Shown: positions 33,658-43,013, numbered from the stretch's first letter. The stretch is 64,000 nt of DNA from Chryseobacterium ureilyticum (GCF_900156735.1 NZ_FTOL01000004.1:186001-250000), one strand, 5' to 3'. Translations and numbers: made by a program. The notes: generated by a model from the sequence alone, not told the origin.

Positions 33658-36093
33658 ATGAAGCACATAACCAAAAAAATATTATACATTAACGGTATAA
33701 TGCTCTTACTTCCTTTTGCCTTATCAGCACAGGAAACTCATCCTATTTTCGGAAAAATTCTGAATCAGGAAGGTAAAATAATTTCCAATGCCATCGTTTC
33801 CATTAATCACGGAAATTCTACCATAACAAGTAAAGATGGGCAATTTCAGTTTGAAACTCTTTTTCAGTATCCGGCTCAATTAACAGTGGATGCAAAAGGA
33901 TATTCCAGTTCGGATATTACGCTGGATTCCCTTTCTTATGATGATAAAAACGGAATTATCATTCGTTTGGCAGAACATCAGACCAATCTTCAGGAAGTTC
34001 TGATTACAGCCCGCAGAAATAATTCTTATTTAACCAATAATCTGGAATTAGGCGGAAAGTTTTCTGGTAATCTTAAAGACCTTCCACAATCCGTTTCTAT
34101 TGTCAGCAGTGAATTTATGGAAGACAAACAGGCTTACACAACCCGTGAAGTCGCACAGGATCTTGCCGGAGTAACTACAGCATCTTCTTATGATGACCTT
34201 ATTATCAGAGGTTTCAAAAGTGGTTATGAAACAGGAATACGCCTTGTCAACGGATTACGTTCAGGTTACAGCTATGGAAACAGTTACTATCGTTCACCCT
34301 TAACGATCAATCTGGAAAGTGTTTCTGTTTTAAAAGGTCCCGGAGCCTCATTATTCGGAGATGTTACGCCAGGAGGAACAATTAATATGGTCACTAAAAA
34401 GCCTTTAGACAAACAAAAAGGTTCAATTAACTTCTCTGTCGGTAGCTTTCAGACTATCCGTACAAATATTGATCTCACAGGACCTCTGGATAAAGAAAAG
34501 AAAATCCTTTATCGTTTAAATGCAGGATATGAAGACAGTAAAACTTTCCGAAATGTCAATCAGCAGAAAAACTTTATGATTGCTCCTTCATTTACCTTCA
34601 AACCTTTTGATGGAACTCAGGTTGATATTGATTTGGTATATGATCAGTTTCACGGATATCTGGATCGTGGAATGGGATTGAGAAACAATGATTTTTATGC
34701 TTTAGACCGTTCTTTTACCTTAAGCCAGCCATCAGATTTTTATAATACCAAAACCTTGTCATTTAGTGCTCGATTGAGCCAACGCTTGACGCACAATCTT
34801 TCTTTGAATGCAAGCTATATGAAATCAATCTATCAGGAAGATGTCAATGAACACAGAACGCTGAACAGTTACGCCGATGCTCCCAAAAACACCATTATGA
34901 ATATGCGTTTCTTTGACCGTCACGGAAAAGATTACACTGATAATTCCGTAGTATACCTGAAATGGGATCTTACCGGTCATAAAATAGAAAACCACATTGT
35001 GGCAGGAGTAGACTATGCTCAATATGAAGGTGACAACAATAATCAGCAACGTGAAGCAAGACAACAAAAGATAGACGGAAAAATTGTTCCTCTGACCTTT
35101 GATCTTAACAATCCTACTTATACCACTCATGATCTGAGTAATTATGTATGGCTACCACAGGGAAATTATCCTTTTTTAAGCCCATATAAAACAACAGGAA
35201 TCTATGTACAGGATCAAATTTCATTTGCGGACAGATTAAAACTTATAGTGGGATTACGCCATGAACATTATTATTCCGAAACAGTAAGTAGTAAAGACCG
35301 TTTTAGCGCAACTCAGAATGCATGGCTGCCACGTATTGGGTTAACTTATCAGATCAATGATCAGATCAATTACTTCGCAAGCTATTCCCAGGGATTTGCC
35401 CCAGTAGGTGCGAATTTTATCCAGAATTATCAGGATTACGGAGCTGAAAAACCTTTCACAGCAGAACATAGCTTCCAGATTGAAACCGGTCTTAAAACCG
35501 GATTTTTCAAGAATCAATTACAAATGGATTTATCCCTTTTCCAGATTGAACGTCAAAATATGCTGATTGCTACAGGAGAAATCAGTACAACAGGTTTCCC
35601 GGTATACAGACAATCAGGAGAAGCAGTCTCAAAAGGTGTGGAATTGGATATTCGCGGACAGCTGACCAAAGAGTTCCAGATTATGGGAAATTACACTTAC
35701 AATCACACTGAAGTAAAATCCTCCTCTATTGCTTCTGAAGTAGGACAGGCATTACCCGGAGCGCCAAAAAATATGGCAAGTATGTGGTTAAAATATGTAT
35801 TCTCTACTTCAGCTTTAAAAGGTCTTGGATTTGGTGCCGGAGTATATTATGTAGATACAAGACGTATGGATAACAGCATTGGAAAAGACAGTAACGGAAC
35901 TGCCCTATGGGGAGAATGGCCCTCTTATACTACGGTAAATGCTGCTGTTTATTATCATATCGGAAAAATGAAAATGGCAGTGAATGTCAATAATATTTTT
36001 GATAAATACTATTTCCTGGGTGGTTTTGATTACACAAGAGCATTTCCGGGAGCTCCTAGAAATGTAACAGTTTCTGTGGGGTATTGTTTTTAA
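33658..36093 (+). CDS. TonB-dependent siderophore-type receptor
   Basis: An 811-residue outer-membrane receptor. It has a signal peptide (about 1-24, ending LSAQ) and a carboxypeptidase-regulatory-like domain (about 28-110: GKILNQEGKIISNAIVSINH). The plug has LKDLPQSVSIVSSEFMEDKQ, DLIIRGFKSGYETGI and VLKGPGASLFGDVTPGGTIN, the pattern of siderophore receptors (TIGR01783, FhuA-like). The barrel ends APRNVTVSVGYCF. It closes the operon behind the ABC importer. Together they span both membranes, and the cargo is likely a nickel- or iron-chelate. Confidence 0.9.
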   Translation: MKHITKKILYINGIMLLLPFALSAQETHPIFGKILNQEGKIISNAIVSINHGNSTITSKDGQFQFETLFQYPAQLTVDAKGYSSSDITLDSLSYDDKNGIIIRLAEHQTNLQEVLITARRNNSYLTNNLELGGKFSGNLKDLPQSVSIVSSEFMEDKQAYTTREVAQDLAGVTTASSYDDLIIRGFKSGYETGIRLVNGLRSGYSYGNSYYRSPLTINLESVSVLKGPGASLFGDVTPGGTINMVTKKPLDKQKGSINFSVGSFQTIRTNIDLTGPLDKEKKILYRLNAGYEDSKTFRNVNQQKNFMIAPSFTFKPFDGTQVDIDLVYDQFHGYLDRGMGLRNNDFYALDRSFTLSQPSDFYNTKTLSFSARLSQRLTHNLSLNASYMKSIYQEDVNEHRTLNSYADAPKNTIMNMRFFDRHGKDYTDNSVVYLKWDLTGHKIENHIVAGVDYAQYEGDNNNQQREARQQKIDGKIVPLTFDLNNPTYTTHDLSNYVWLPQGNYPFLSPYKTTGIYVQDQISFADRLKLIVGLRHEHYYSETVSSKDRFSATQNAWLPRIGLTYQINDQINYFASYSQGFAPVGANFIQNYQDYGAEKPFTAEHSFQIETGLKTGFFKNQLQMDLSLFQIERQNMLIATGEISTTGFPVYRQSGEAVSKGVELDIRGQLTKEFQIMGNYTYNHTEVKSSSIASEVGQALPGAPKNMASMWLKYVFSTSALKGLGFGAGVYYVDTRRMDNSIGKDSNGTALWGEWPSYTTVNAAVYYHIGKMKMAVNVNNIFDKYYFLGGFDYTRAFPGAPRNVTVSVGYCF

Positions 36094-36587
36094 ACTTATT
36101 TTTAATCTTGATAGAGCCTGGGAAGTTTTTTTACAACCCGGGCTTTTATTTTGTACATAAAATGTTATGCTGACAAACACAAAGTAGTTATTTTTTTAGA
36201 TGGTTTCTGTCTTAACACACGAGGATTTTACCTGCTATAAAATTGTTTTTTTTAATTGCCACGAATGCGCGAATTCTTTGATATGTTTTTAATACTTACT
36301 ATACAATAAATTCTATTCTATGTGGTAAAAAAATAAACCGCATAGATTTGTATATAAAAATAATTCGTGCATTAGTGGCAAAAATTTTGAAAGTGAAATT
36401 GATATTAAATTGCTTTTATTTGATGAGAGGATGAAACATCAAAAAGAACAAAGACTTTTAATGAATACGTTTCATTGATGTTCTTAGAATATTGTTTTTA
36501 GCTTAACTAATTTATAGAATATTCTATCAGTGATTAGGTCTATTTTTGTACTTTTAATAGCTATAAAGAATATTACTCTCTTTCATT
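36094..36587. other. Intergenic region with a nested palindrome and an AraC promoter
   Basis: This 494 bp gap contains the nested inverted repeat 36257-36380, listed separately, and a TATTTTTG -7 element at 36541-36548 that is 39 bp before the ATG of the AraC gene. A hairpin-like stretch near 36113-36146 (GCCTGGGAAGTTTTTTTACAACCCGGGC) may terminate the receptor operon. No coding potential was seen. Confidence 0.5.
36257..36380. repeat. Nested palindromic element, families B and C together
   Basis: Outer arms TGCCACGAATGCGCGAATT (36257-36275) and AATTCGTGCATTAGTGGCA (36362-36380) match at 17 of 19 positions. Inner arms CTATGTGGT (36318-36326) and ACCGCATAG (36337-36345) are nested inside and share sequence with the hairpin at 24030-24092. 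The outer motif TGCCACGAAT also occurs at 51837 and 60050. Confidence 0.75.
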
Positions 36588-37343
36588 ATGGATCATGATT
36601 TTCAGTTTCACTTCATTGAACCGGATCATAGTATTGCAGACTTTGTGGAAAATCTTGGCACCTTCCATAATGATTCTGAACAATTTAAGGAAGTGGTTAT
36701 CATTCCCGATGGACGGATTGATTTATTTTTCATGCATTCACCTTCCGAACCTTTTCACGTTACCCTTGTTGGGCTTGAAACCTATCCGGAAGAACGACAA
36801 ATTCCTCCCAAAACGTCTGCTTTTGTTATCAGTTTTAAACCTATTGCCGTTGAATATATTTTAAATACAACTATTGCTGATATACTCAATACAGCAAGAG
36901 AACTTTCTCCTGATTTATGGAATTTTAAAGTTGATGATTTACAAAACTTTGAATTATGTTGTCAAAAAGCAACACAAAAAATAAAAGAAATTCTCCCTGA
37001 AAAAACAGACGAGAGAAAATTAAAACTTTTTGATCTTATTTATGCTTCAAAAGGCGAGATGAGTGTAAAAGAACTTTCAGAAAAAGTAGGTTGGAACAGC
37101 AGACAAATCAATCGCTATTTCACAAAACAACTGGGATTGTCATTAAAAGCTTATTGTACCATTTTACGTTTCAGAGCTTCACTGGAACATATTGCACAAG
37201 GAAAACTGTTTCCTGAACTGAATTACACAGATCAAAACCATTTTATAAAAGAAGTAAAGAAATTTTCAGGGGTTGCACCCAAAGAATTATCAAAAAATAA
37301 AAACGACCGATTTGTACTATTATCAGTATTAAAAGGCAAGTAA
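36588..37343 (+). CDS. AraC family transcriptional regulator
   Basis: A 251-residue regulator. The N-terminal half (about 1-125) is a sensor domain of the DUF6597 type (VVIIPDGRIDLFFMHSP, then SAFVISFKPIAVEYIL). The C-terminal half holds an AraC DNA-binding domain (MSVKELSEKVGWNSRQINRYFTKQLGLSLKAY, then LNYTDQNHFIKEVKKFSGVAPKEL). The gene is 25 bp before a TetX-like monooxygenase gene on the same strand, which it probably regulates. Confidence 0.88.
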   Translation: MDHDFQFHFIEPDHSIADFVENLGTFHNDSEQFKEVVIIPDGRIDLFFMHSPSEPFHVTLVGLETYPEERQIPPKTSAFVISFKPIAVEYILNTTIADILNTARELSPDLWNFKVDDLQNFELCCQKATQKIKEILPEKTDERKLKLFDLIYASKGEMSVKELSEKVGWNSRQINRYFTKQLGLSLKAYCTILRFRASLEHIAQGKLFPELNYTDQNHFIKEVKKFSGVAPKELSKNKNDRFVLLSVLKGK

Positions 37344-37368
37344 TTTTGTCCTTTAAAATTTAAATAAA

Positions 37369-38532
37369 ATGCTGATAAATAATAAATCAATAGCCATTAT
37401 TGGTGGCGGACCAGCCGGACTTACTCTGGCAAGACTCTTACAGTTGAAAAACGCTGATGTTAAAGTCTATGAAAGGGATTTTAATGAACACGCGCGAGTG
37501 CAGGGCTCACCTCTTGATATGCACGAAGATTCAGGACTTGCAGCCTTACGTAAAGCAGGGTTGTTAGAAGAATTCAAGAAAACATTTCGCCCCGGAGCAG
37601 ATAAAACACTCATCATGAATGAACAGGCTAAAATTCTATTCAGTGATCATGAAGCCAAACCTGAGGAAGATTTTGGAGCAGAACATTTTCGCCCTGAAAT
37701 AGATCGTGGTCCCCTAAGAAAAATGCTTTTACAATCTCTGAAACCCGAAACTGTGGTATGGAACAGCCATTTTATATCTATGGAACCACAAAATGAAGGT
37801 TGGTTGCTTCATTTTAAAAACGGAACATCAATGTATGCAGATATTGTTATTGCTTCGGATGGAGCTAATTCTAAAATCAGACCTTACCTCACAGATAATC
37901 AACCGGTTTATTCTGGAATAATAATGCTTGAAGGAAATGTAACCAAAGAAAATGCACCAAATATTAATACTTTGATCAATGGTGGTAAAATAATGGCGTT
38001 TGGTAACAGTAAAAACATATTAATGGGACAAAAAGGCAATGGTGATCTTGGTTTTTATGCCAGTTTTAAAGCTGATGAGACCTGGGCAATTGATAGTGGA
38101 TTAAACTTTTCTGATAATACGATGATTCTTCAGTGGTTTAAAACAAAATATCCGGAGTGGGATAAAATATGGTATGAGCTTTTTGAAAATGCACTGCCAC
38201 CTTTTATTCCCCGCCCTATTTACTTTATGCCTTTAGATCAGCCATGGAAAACCATGTCTAATTCAACATTAATAGGTGATGCAGCCCACGTTATGCCTCC
38301 ATTTGCAGGTGAAGGAGCTAATATGGCAATGCTTGATGCACTTGAATTAAGTGAACATTTAACAGATCATACCTACAATACATTAAAAGAAGCTATTTCT
38401 AAATATGAATTGAAAATGCACAAACGTGCTGCAAAAGCTATAAAGGAATCCTTTGAAAATGGAGAAAGAATGCATTCTGATACAGCACTCTCCACAATGC
38501 TGGACTTTTTCAATGGGCATATCTTATCATGA
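37369..38532 (+). CDS. FAD-dependent monooxygenase, TetX-like
   Basis: A 387-residue group A flavin monooxygenase, equal in length to TetX (388). It has GGGPAGLTLARLL (12-24), ERDFNEHARVQGSPLDMH, where TetX has ERDNDREAR and LDLH, the DG region ASDGANSKIRPYL, and the FAD motif GDAAHVMPPFAGEGANMAMLDAL (about 301). The fold and order clearly match tetracycline destructases. However, at the places of the TetX drug-contact residues Gln192, Arg213 and His234, I read Leu, Lys and a non-His residue, so the substrate may differ. It follows an AraC gene by 25 bp. A hairpin at 38541 ends the transcript. Confidence 0.85.
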   Translation: MLINNKSIAIIGGGPAGLTLARLLQLKNADVKVYERDFNEHARVQGSPLDMHEDSGLAALRKAGLLEEFKKTFRPGADKTLIMNEQAKILFSDHEAKPEEDFGAEHFRPEIDRGPLRKMLLQSLKPETVVWNSHFISMEPQNEGWLLHFKNGTSMYADIVIASDGANSKIRPYLTDNQPVYSGIIMLEGNVTKENAPNINTLINGGKIMAFGNSKNILMGQKGNGDLGFYASFKADETWAIDSGLNFSDNTMILQWFKTKYPEWDKIWYELFENALPPFIPRPIYFMPLDQPWKTMSNSTLIGDAAHVMPPFAGEGANMAMLDALELSEHLTDHTYNTLKEAISKYELKMHKRAAKAIKESFENGERMHSDTALSTMLDFFNGHILS

Positions 38533-38540
38533 TAAAAAAA

Positions 38541-38563
38541 GACTGCCTCAATTTGAGACAGTC
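38541..38563. terminator. Terminator hairpin
   Basis: GACTGCCTCA (38541-38550) pairs with TGAGACAGTC (38554-38563) with one mismatch. Seven A precede it, so on the minus strand it is a strong hairpin plus T-tract. On the plus strand it lies 8 bp after the monooxygenase stop. Confidence 0.7.
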
Positions 38564-39163
38564 ACTTTCCCTCTAAAAAATAAATCTAGTTTCTCCCCGT
38601 TTTAGATCCTGATTTTGGAGACTCATTTGTGTTGTTTCTTAGTTGACCTGATGTTATTATTATTTTTAACCTAATTATCAATAACAATGAAAATAATAAA
38701 TCATATCATGATCAAAACTGATATACAAATCTATATTTTAAACTTTTAAAAAGAAAAAAACCTCCTACTACACACATACAACACGCTTACAAACAACTGT
38801 ATTACACATAGTTAAAATTGATTCGTATTGATAATTATTCTATGTCTGAAAATATATCCTATAACAACTAAAAGAGATTGTATATAAAAAGTACAGAGTC
38901 TGTATGCACAAATAATATTCAAAAATTTTGGACTTTAAATAAAAAATTATATAAAGTAGTATTAGTATTTAGCCATGATCTAAAGAAATTCTCTAAGAAA
39001 ACAGAAAAAATAAAACACACTGAAATACAGATAGTTAAAATCAGAACATACAGCTGTAGTACATGTGTAGTATCGTTTTTTTTCTTCTTTTGATTAAAAA
39101 TTTTCAAATTTGACATGAGACCACTAAGGAAATCCGGGTGGTGAAAAAAAAAAATTCGAAAAC

Positions 39164-39199
39164 ACTGTCTGACGTAATGCCTCAGACAGTTTTTTTTTT
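39164..39199. terminator. Bidirectional terminator
   Basis: ACTGTCTGA (39164-39172) pairs with TCAGACAGT (39182-39190), followed by nine T on the plus strand and flanked by an A-rich run that gives a T-tract on the minus strand. It lies just after the stop of the TPR-HTH gene at 39203. Confidence 0.75.
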
Positions 39200-39202
39200 G
39201 AA

Positions 39203-40630
39203 TTAAGACAATTCATCAAAGAACTGATAAATATCCGTTTCTGTCGGAATATTGAGCCTTTTCCGGATTCTGTATTTTTTTTGCTGTACGGTTCTGTGCT
39301 GAATAACAGTATAATTAGCAATCTCTTTAGAAGTAAAATGTAGTTTTAACATAGCACAGAAAGTAAGTTCAGAGTTTTCCAGCCCAGGATTGATTGATTG
39401 AAGTTTATGGATAAACTCAGGATATGCTTCTTTAAAAAGATTCAGGAACTCAGGATTGTTATTTCTCGCCAGCTCTATGAGTTCATCCTGCTTCTTATCA
39501 TTCATCTTATTTTTGAGCTGTTCTGATTCTGTTCTGAGTGTATTTTTTCTCTCTCTTAAAAGCTTTATGATTCTCCACGAATACAATACCAATAATAAAA
39601 AGACAGCAACGGATATAAGGATCACCCATTGTATATTTTTTCTATGGTTTTCAGCAGCTATTTCAGTTTCTGCCATAAAAGATTCCATATCCTGATTGAT
39701 GGTTTTTAAAGCAGCTGCATTATTTTTACTAATTGCCTCAGTATAAGCATTTAAATAGTAGTATGCTTTTTCATTATCACCTGTGTTTTCGTACACCACC
39801 CTTAAATCATTATAAATATATTTCGAATAATAGGCATAAATACGCTTTGTATGACTATCTATTTCTAATGCTTTCTTCAAAACCACTTCTGCCTTATCAT
39901 ATTGTTTATCAGCAATATAATATTCTCCCATAATAGTATTGGCATACAAAGCAATTCCATCTATTTTTCTGTTTTCTAAAGCTTTATTGTAAGCAATGGT
40001 CACATACTTTTTAGCAGAATCCATATTTTTATGCATATAGATATAATCACTTATAGCACAGTCTGCATACCCTGAATTGTCTAGTTTTTTAGCATTATGA
40101 AAATATTCCAGAGCTTTTTCAGTTTGTTTTTTCTGACTATAAAAGACACCTTGCTTAATATAAATATTAAAAAGTATATTATTTTTCAGCTTTACATCGG
40201 TATCTCCGCTATTTTTGATAAAATCTATAGCTTTATTATTATAATCCAGGCACTTATCATATTTTCGCAGTTCGTAATTAAATTTTGCATAATTGCCATA
40301 AAATATAGCCTTATGAAGATTATTCTTGGAATTTTCTAAGATTCTATTAGCTACGTCAAAGAAAAATTGGGATTTCCTGTAGTTTTCCAGAGATATATTG
40401 ACAACCGCTAAATTAATAAGACATAAAGCTTTGCCTTCTTCATACCCTATCTTATCTGCTTTTGCGTAATACCTCTTATTAAGGCTCACGAGAGAATCAT
40501 ATTCCCCAGAAACTCTGAAGTCTTCATTCTTTTCCATCAAAGGAACATCGAAGGATTTTTCAAATTCTTTAGAGTCCTGTGTACAAGAACCTAAAAGAAA
40601 AAGTAATGCGAAAAGAAAAATACGTATCAT
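39203..40630 (-). CDS. Membrane-anchored TPR protein with C-terminal HTH, paralog 1
   Basis: A 475-residue protein. It has a lipobox-like N-terminus (ALLFLLGSC, Cys16), then about five TPR-type helical repeats at 35-300 (for example EALKC-type units such as TEKALEYFHNAKKLDNSGYA). A single transmembrane segment follows (WVILISVAVFLLLVLYSW, about 333-350), then a coiled coil (350-385) and a cytoplasmic LuxR-like HTH (ELTFCAMLKLHFTSKEIANYTVIQHRTVQQKKYRIRKRL). The layout suggests a one-component regulator that senses in the periplasm and acts on DNA at the membrane. It is a close paralog of the gene at 40740. Confidence 0.8.
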   Translation of the reverse strand: MIRIFLFALLFLLGSCTQDSKEFEKSFDVPLMEKNEDFRVSGEYDSLVSLNKRYYAKADKIGYEEGKALCLINLAVVNISLENYRKSQFFFDVANRILENSKNNLHKAIFYGNYAKFNYELRKYDKCLDYNNKAIDFIKNSGDTDVKLKNNILFNIYIKQGVFYSQKKQTEKALEYFHNAKKLDNSGYADCAISDYIYMHKNMDSAKKYVTIAYNKALENRKIDGIALYANTIMGEYYIADKQYDKAEVVLKKALEIDSHTKRIYAYYSKYIYNDLRVVYENTGDNEKAYYYLNAYTEAISKNNAAALKTINQDMESFMAETEIAAENHRKNIQWVILISVAVFLLLVLYSWRIIKLLRERKNTLRTESEQLKNKMNDKKQDELIELARNNNPEFLNLFKEAYPEFIHKLQSINPGLENSELTFCAMLKLHFTSKEIANYTVIQHRTVQQKKYRIRKRLNIPTETDIYQFFDELS

Positions 40631-40739
40631 GGTTCTTTCCTGTTAAAACTAAATTTTAATGTAAATTATAATTAAAAAACGACTAAATACATTTAAATAT
40701 GTTACAAATTCATTAAAATTTGACAGATATTGCTATATA

Positions 40740-42221
40740 CTATTTACCTAGGTTATCAAAAAAAACATAAATATCTTCCTCCCCAGGGATGCCCAATCTC
40801 TTTCTGATCCTGTATTTCTTTTGCTGAACAGATCGATGTTGCACAAAGGTATAATCAGCGATTTCTTTAGAGGAAAAACCAAGCTTCAACATCGCACAAA
40901 AAGCAAGTTCAGAGTTTTCGAGATCCGGATTAATGATTAACAGAGAATTAATAAAATCAGGATATAATTCCTTGAATTTCATTAAAAAAGAAGAATCATT
41001 TTTCTTTGCCAATTCAATCACCTCCTGTAGCAATTTATTATGAACGGAGGTTTTCAACTCTTCAGTTTCTTTCTTAAGGTTTCTTTTTTTAATTTGAAGT
41101 AACTTTATAATCCTCTGTGCATATACCCCGGAAACTGTCAGTACAAATATAGATAAAGCAATAAGTAAAGGCAAATAGCTTTTCTGCCAGTCTGATTCTG
41201 TTTTCATTTCTGAAATAAAATCATCAGTTGTCTTATTCATACTGGCAAACCTAGCACTTTCCAACCGGTTTTCTTCTTCCATATAGTTTTTCAGATAATA
41301 GTAAGCTTTACCTCCATCATTTTTCTTTTTATAAAGCTCAGCCAATGATTTATATACAGCAGCGATATGGGTTGAATACGTCCTTTTTGTTTTTATATTA
41401 ATTTCAAGGGCTTTTTTAAGGTTTTTCTCTGCTTCATCATTATTATTATTAATCTCATTATAGTAATACCCCATTGTAAAATAAACCCACAATGATTCCA
41501 CATCACTTGTCTTTTGGCTAAGCATTTTTTCATCTGCCTTGCCAACATATATTGCAGCTTGTTGTAATTGATGAGTGAACAGGTAATACTGAGCAAGCAT
41601 ACAATTACTATATGCGGAATTTTCCAGTTCATTAGCCTTAATAAAAGATTTTAATGAGGTTCCCATCCAGCCTTTAAAGGCAAAAAAGATTCCTTTATTG
41701 ATGTAAACTCTGGGAATTAATTTATCCTTTATCTTTGAATTCGCCGTACGATGAATATAGTAAAAAGCATTATTGTTGCATTTAATAGCTTTATCATATA
41801 ATTTCAAATGATTAAAATAGAGGCTATAATCATTGTAAAAAAGGGCTTTATGGTAATTATTTTTTGAATTTTTAAGTTCTTTTTCAGCATTATTAAAGAA
41901 AAACAGAGCTTTTTCATAGTTTCCGGCTGAGACATTTACTCCGGCAATATTAAGATAACAAAGTCCTTTACCAGCCTGATAATTCATTTTATCTGCCTTC
42001 TTCAGATAGGTCATATTGAGATCCATAAATGCTTCGTATTCCCCTGAAAGTTGCAGGTCATTACTTTTCTTGAGTAAGGAAATATCAAATTCTTCTCTTT
42101 CTTTATTTTGAGAAGACTGATCACAAGATACTACAAGCAATAAAAGACATATACAAAACGTATACATCACTATTGCCATCATCGATCTTAAATATTTTTT
42201 ATTGTTTTTAATAATTATCAA
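40740..42221 (-). CDS. Membrane-anchored TPR protein with C-terminal HTH, paralog 2
   Basis: A 493-residue paralog of the gene at 39203 with the same order: hydrophobic N-terminus with a lipobox (LLLLVVSC), TPR-type repeats (about 50-320), a transmembrane segment near 350 (LPLLIALSIFVLTVSGVYA), a coiled coil and a LuxR-like HTH (ELAFCAMLKLGFSSKEIADYTFVQHRSVQQKKYRI). An alternative ATG at 42182 gives a more compact lipoprotein signal and is plausible. The 109 bp gap between the paralogs suggests separate or weakly linked expression. Confidence 0.8.
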   Translation of the reverse strand: MIIIKNNKKYLRSMMAIVMYTFCICLLLLVVSCDQSSQNKEREEFDISLLKKSNDLQLSGEYEAFMDLNMTYLKKADKMNYQAGKGLCYLNIAGVNVSAGNYEKALFFFNNAEKELKNSKNNYHKALFYNDYSLYFNHLKLYDKAIKCNNNAFYYIHRTANSKIKDKLIPRVYINKGIFFAFKGWMGTSLKSFIKANELENSAYSNCMLAQYYLFTHQLQQAAIYVGKADEKMLSQKTSDVESLWVYFTMGYYYNEINNNNDEAEKNLKKALEINIKTKRTYSTHIAAVYKSLAELYKKKNDGGKAYYYLKNYMEEENRLESARFASMNKTTDDFISEMKTESDWQKSYLPLLIALSIFVLTVSGVYAQRIIKLLQIKKRNLKKETEELKTSVHNKLLQEVIELAKKNDSSFLMKFKELYPDFINSLLIINPDLENSELAFCAMLKLGFSSKEIADYTFVQHRSVQQKKYRIRKRLGIPGEEDIYVFFDNLGK

Positions 42222-42531
42222 ATTTAATTTTCTCTATTTCTATATTCTAAAATTACCTCAACATATATTTCAAGAAATACAGTAAAAAATTAATCAATCC
42301 GCTGCTATTATCAGCACTTCTTGTCATAAATATACATAATTTCTCATTTTGTTTATTGAAAATTCTGTTCCAATTTTAAAAAGTCATGATGAATTTTACT
42401 AAGTAGAGAATATTTATTCTGTGATTAATTTTTCAAGATTGGAAAATAGAATTACCATTTACAATCAATTCTTTTATCAACCTATATATTTGTACCTTTA
42501 TGCCATAAGTACAGGAAACTCATCATAAACC
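42222..42531. other. Divergent intergenic region
   Basis: A 310 bp AT-rich gap between divergent genes. A TATATTTG box at 42485-42492 matches the -7 element and lies 39 bp before the acetyltransferase ATG at 42532. Nothing else was recognised. Confidence 0.45.
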
Positions 42532-43008
42532 ATGAATATTAACTATCGCAATCTCTTGCCTGAGGAAAGTAAACTTTACAGAAGTATTCGTTTGGAAAGT
42601 CTCTTTGAATTTCCAGAATCATTTTGTGCAGATTATCATGAAGCATTAAAAATTGAAAAATTCAGAATAGAAAGCGATATAGAGCAACAATCATTTGAAA
42701 GGTTTGTGTTGGGTGCTTTTTCAGAAGATAACCTTATTGGAATCTGTGTATTTGTTAAGAGTGAGAATAATATTGGTCATATTTATCAGATGTATGTCAA
42801 AAAGGAATTTCAGGGGAAAAATATAGGATCTGGCTTAATTCATTCTATTATTAATGAAGCCAATAAAAGATTTAATGATATTGAAATTTTTCTGGAAGTA
42901 ACGCTTCAAAATAACAAGGCATACCATCTGTATAAAAAAATTGGTTTTGAGGAAATTGTAAACGAGACAGATCCTGAGAACTCTATTGCAATGAAATATA
43001 TTGGATAA
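42532..43008 (+). CDS. GNAT N-acetyltransferase
   Basis: A 158-residue acetyltransferase. Motif A is IGHIYQMYVKKEFQGKNIGSGLIHSII (about 82-108), with the CoA loop QGKNIG, then LEVTLQNNKAYHLYKKIGFEE, the usual end of the Acetyltransf_1 domain. Substrate unknown. Single gene, ended by the hairpin at 43014-43042. Confidence 0.88.
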   Translation: MNINYRNLLPEESKLYRSIRLESLFEFPESFCADYHEALKIEKFRIESDIEQQSFERFVLGAFSEDNLIGICVFVKSENNIGHIYQMYVKKEFQGKNIGSGLIHSIINEANKRFNDIEIFLEVTLQNNKAYHLYKKIGFEEIVNETDPENSIAMKYIG

Positions 43009-43013
43009 AACAA

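Larger units (their letters stand above)
38533..39202. other. 670 bp intergenic region with an orphan terminator and possible small RNA
   Basis: The region is very AT-rich. Hairpin 38541-38563 and hairpin 39164-39190 are listed separately. On the minus strand TAGATTTG (38726-38733) matches a -7 element, and the next terminator in that direction is the 38541 hairpin followed by seven T. This could define a transcript of about 180 nt. Short open frames here (for example 38878-39093 plus) show no protein-like composition and were not called. Confidence 0.45.

Noticed and set aside
37369..38532. Calling the monooxygenase tet(X)
   Set aside because: Key drug-contact residues appear replaced and the gene sits in ordinary chromosomal context, so only TetX-like is justified.
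38878..39093. 71-codon plus-strand open frame in the 670 bp gap
   Set aside because: Composition is that of AT-rich spacer: low complexity, K/F/S-rich with a run of Phe, no family resemblance and no plausible promoter. The overlapping minus-strand frame is just as long.
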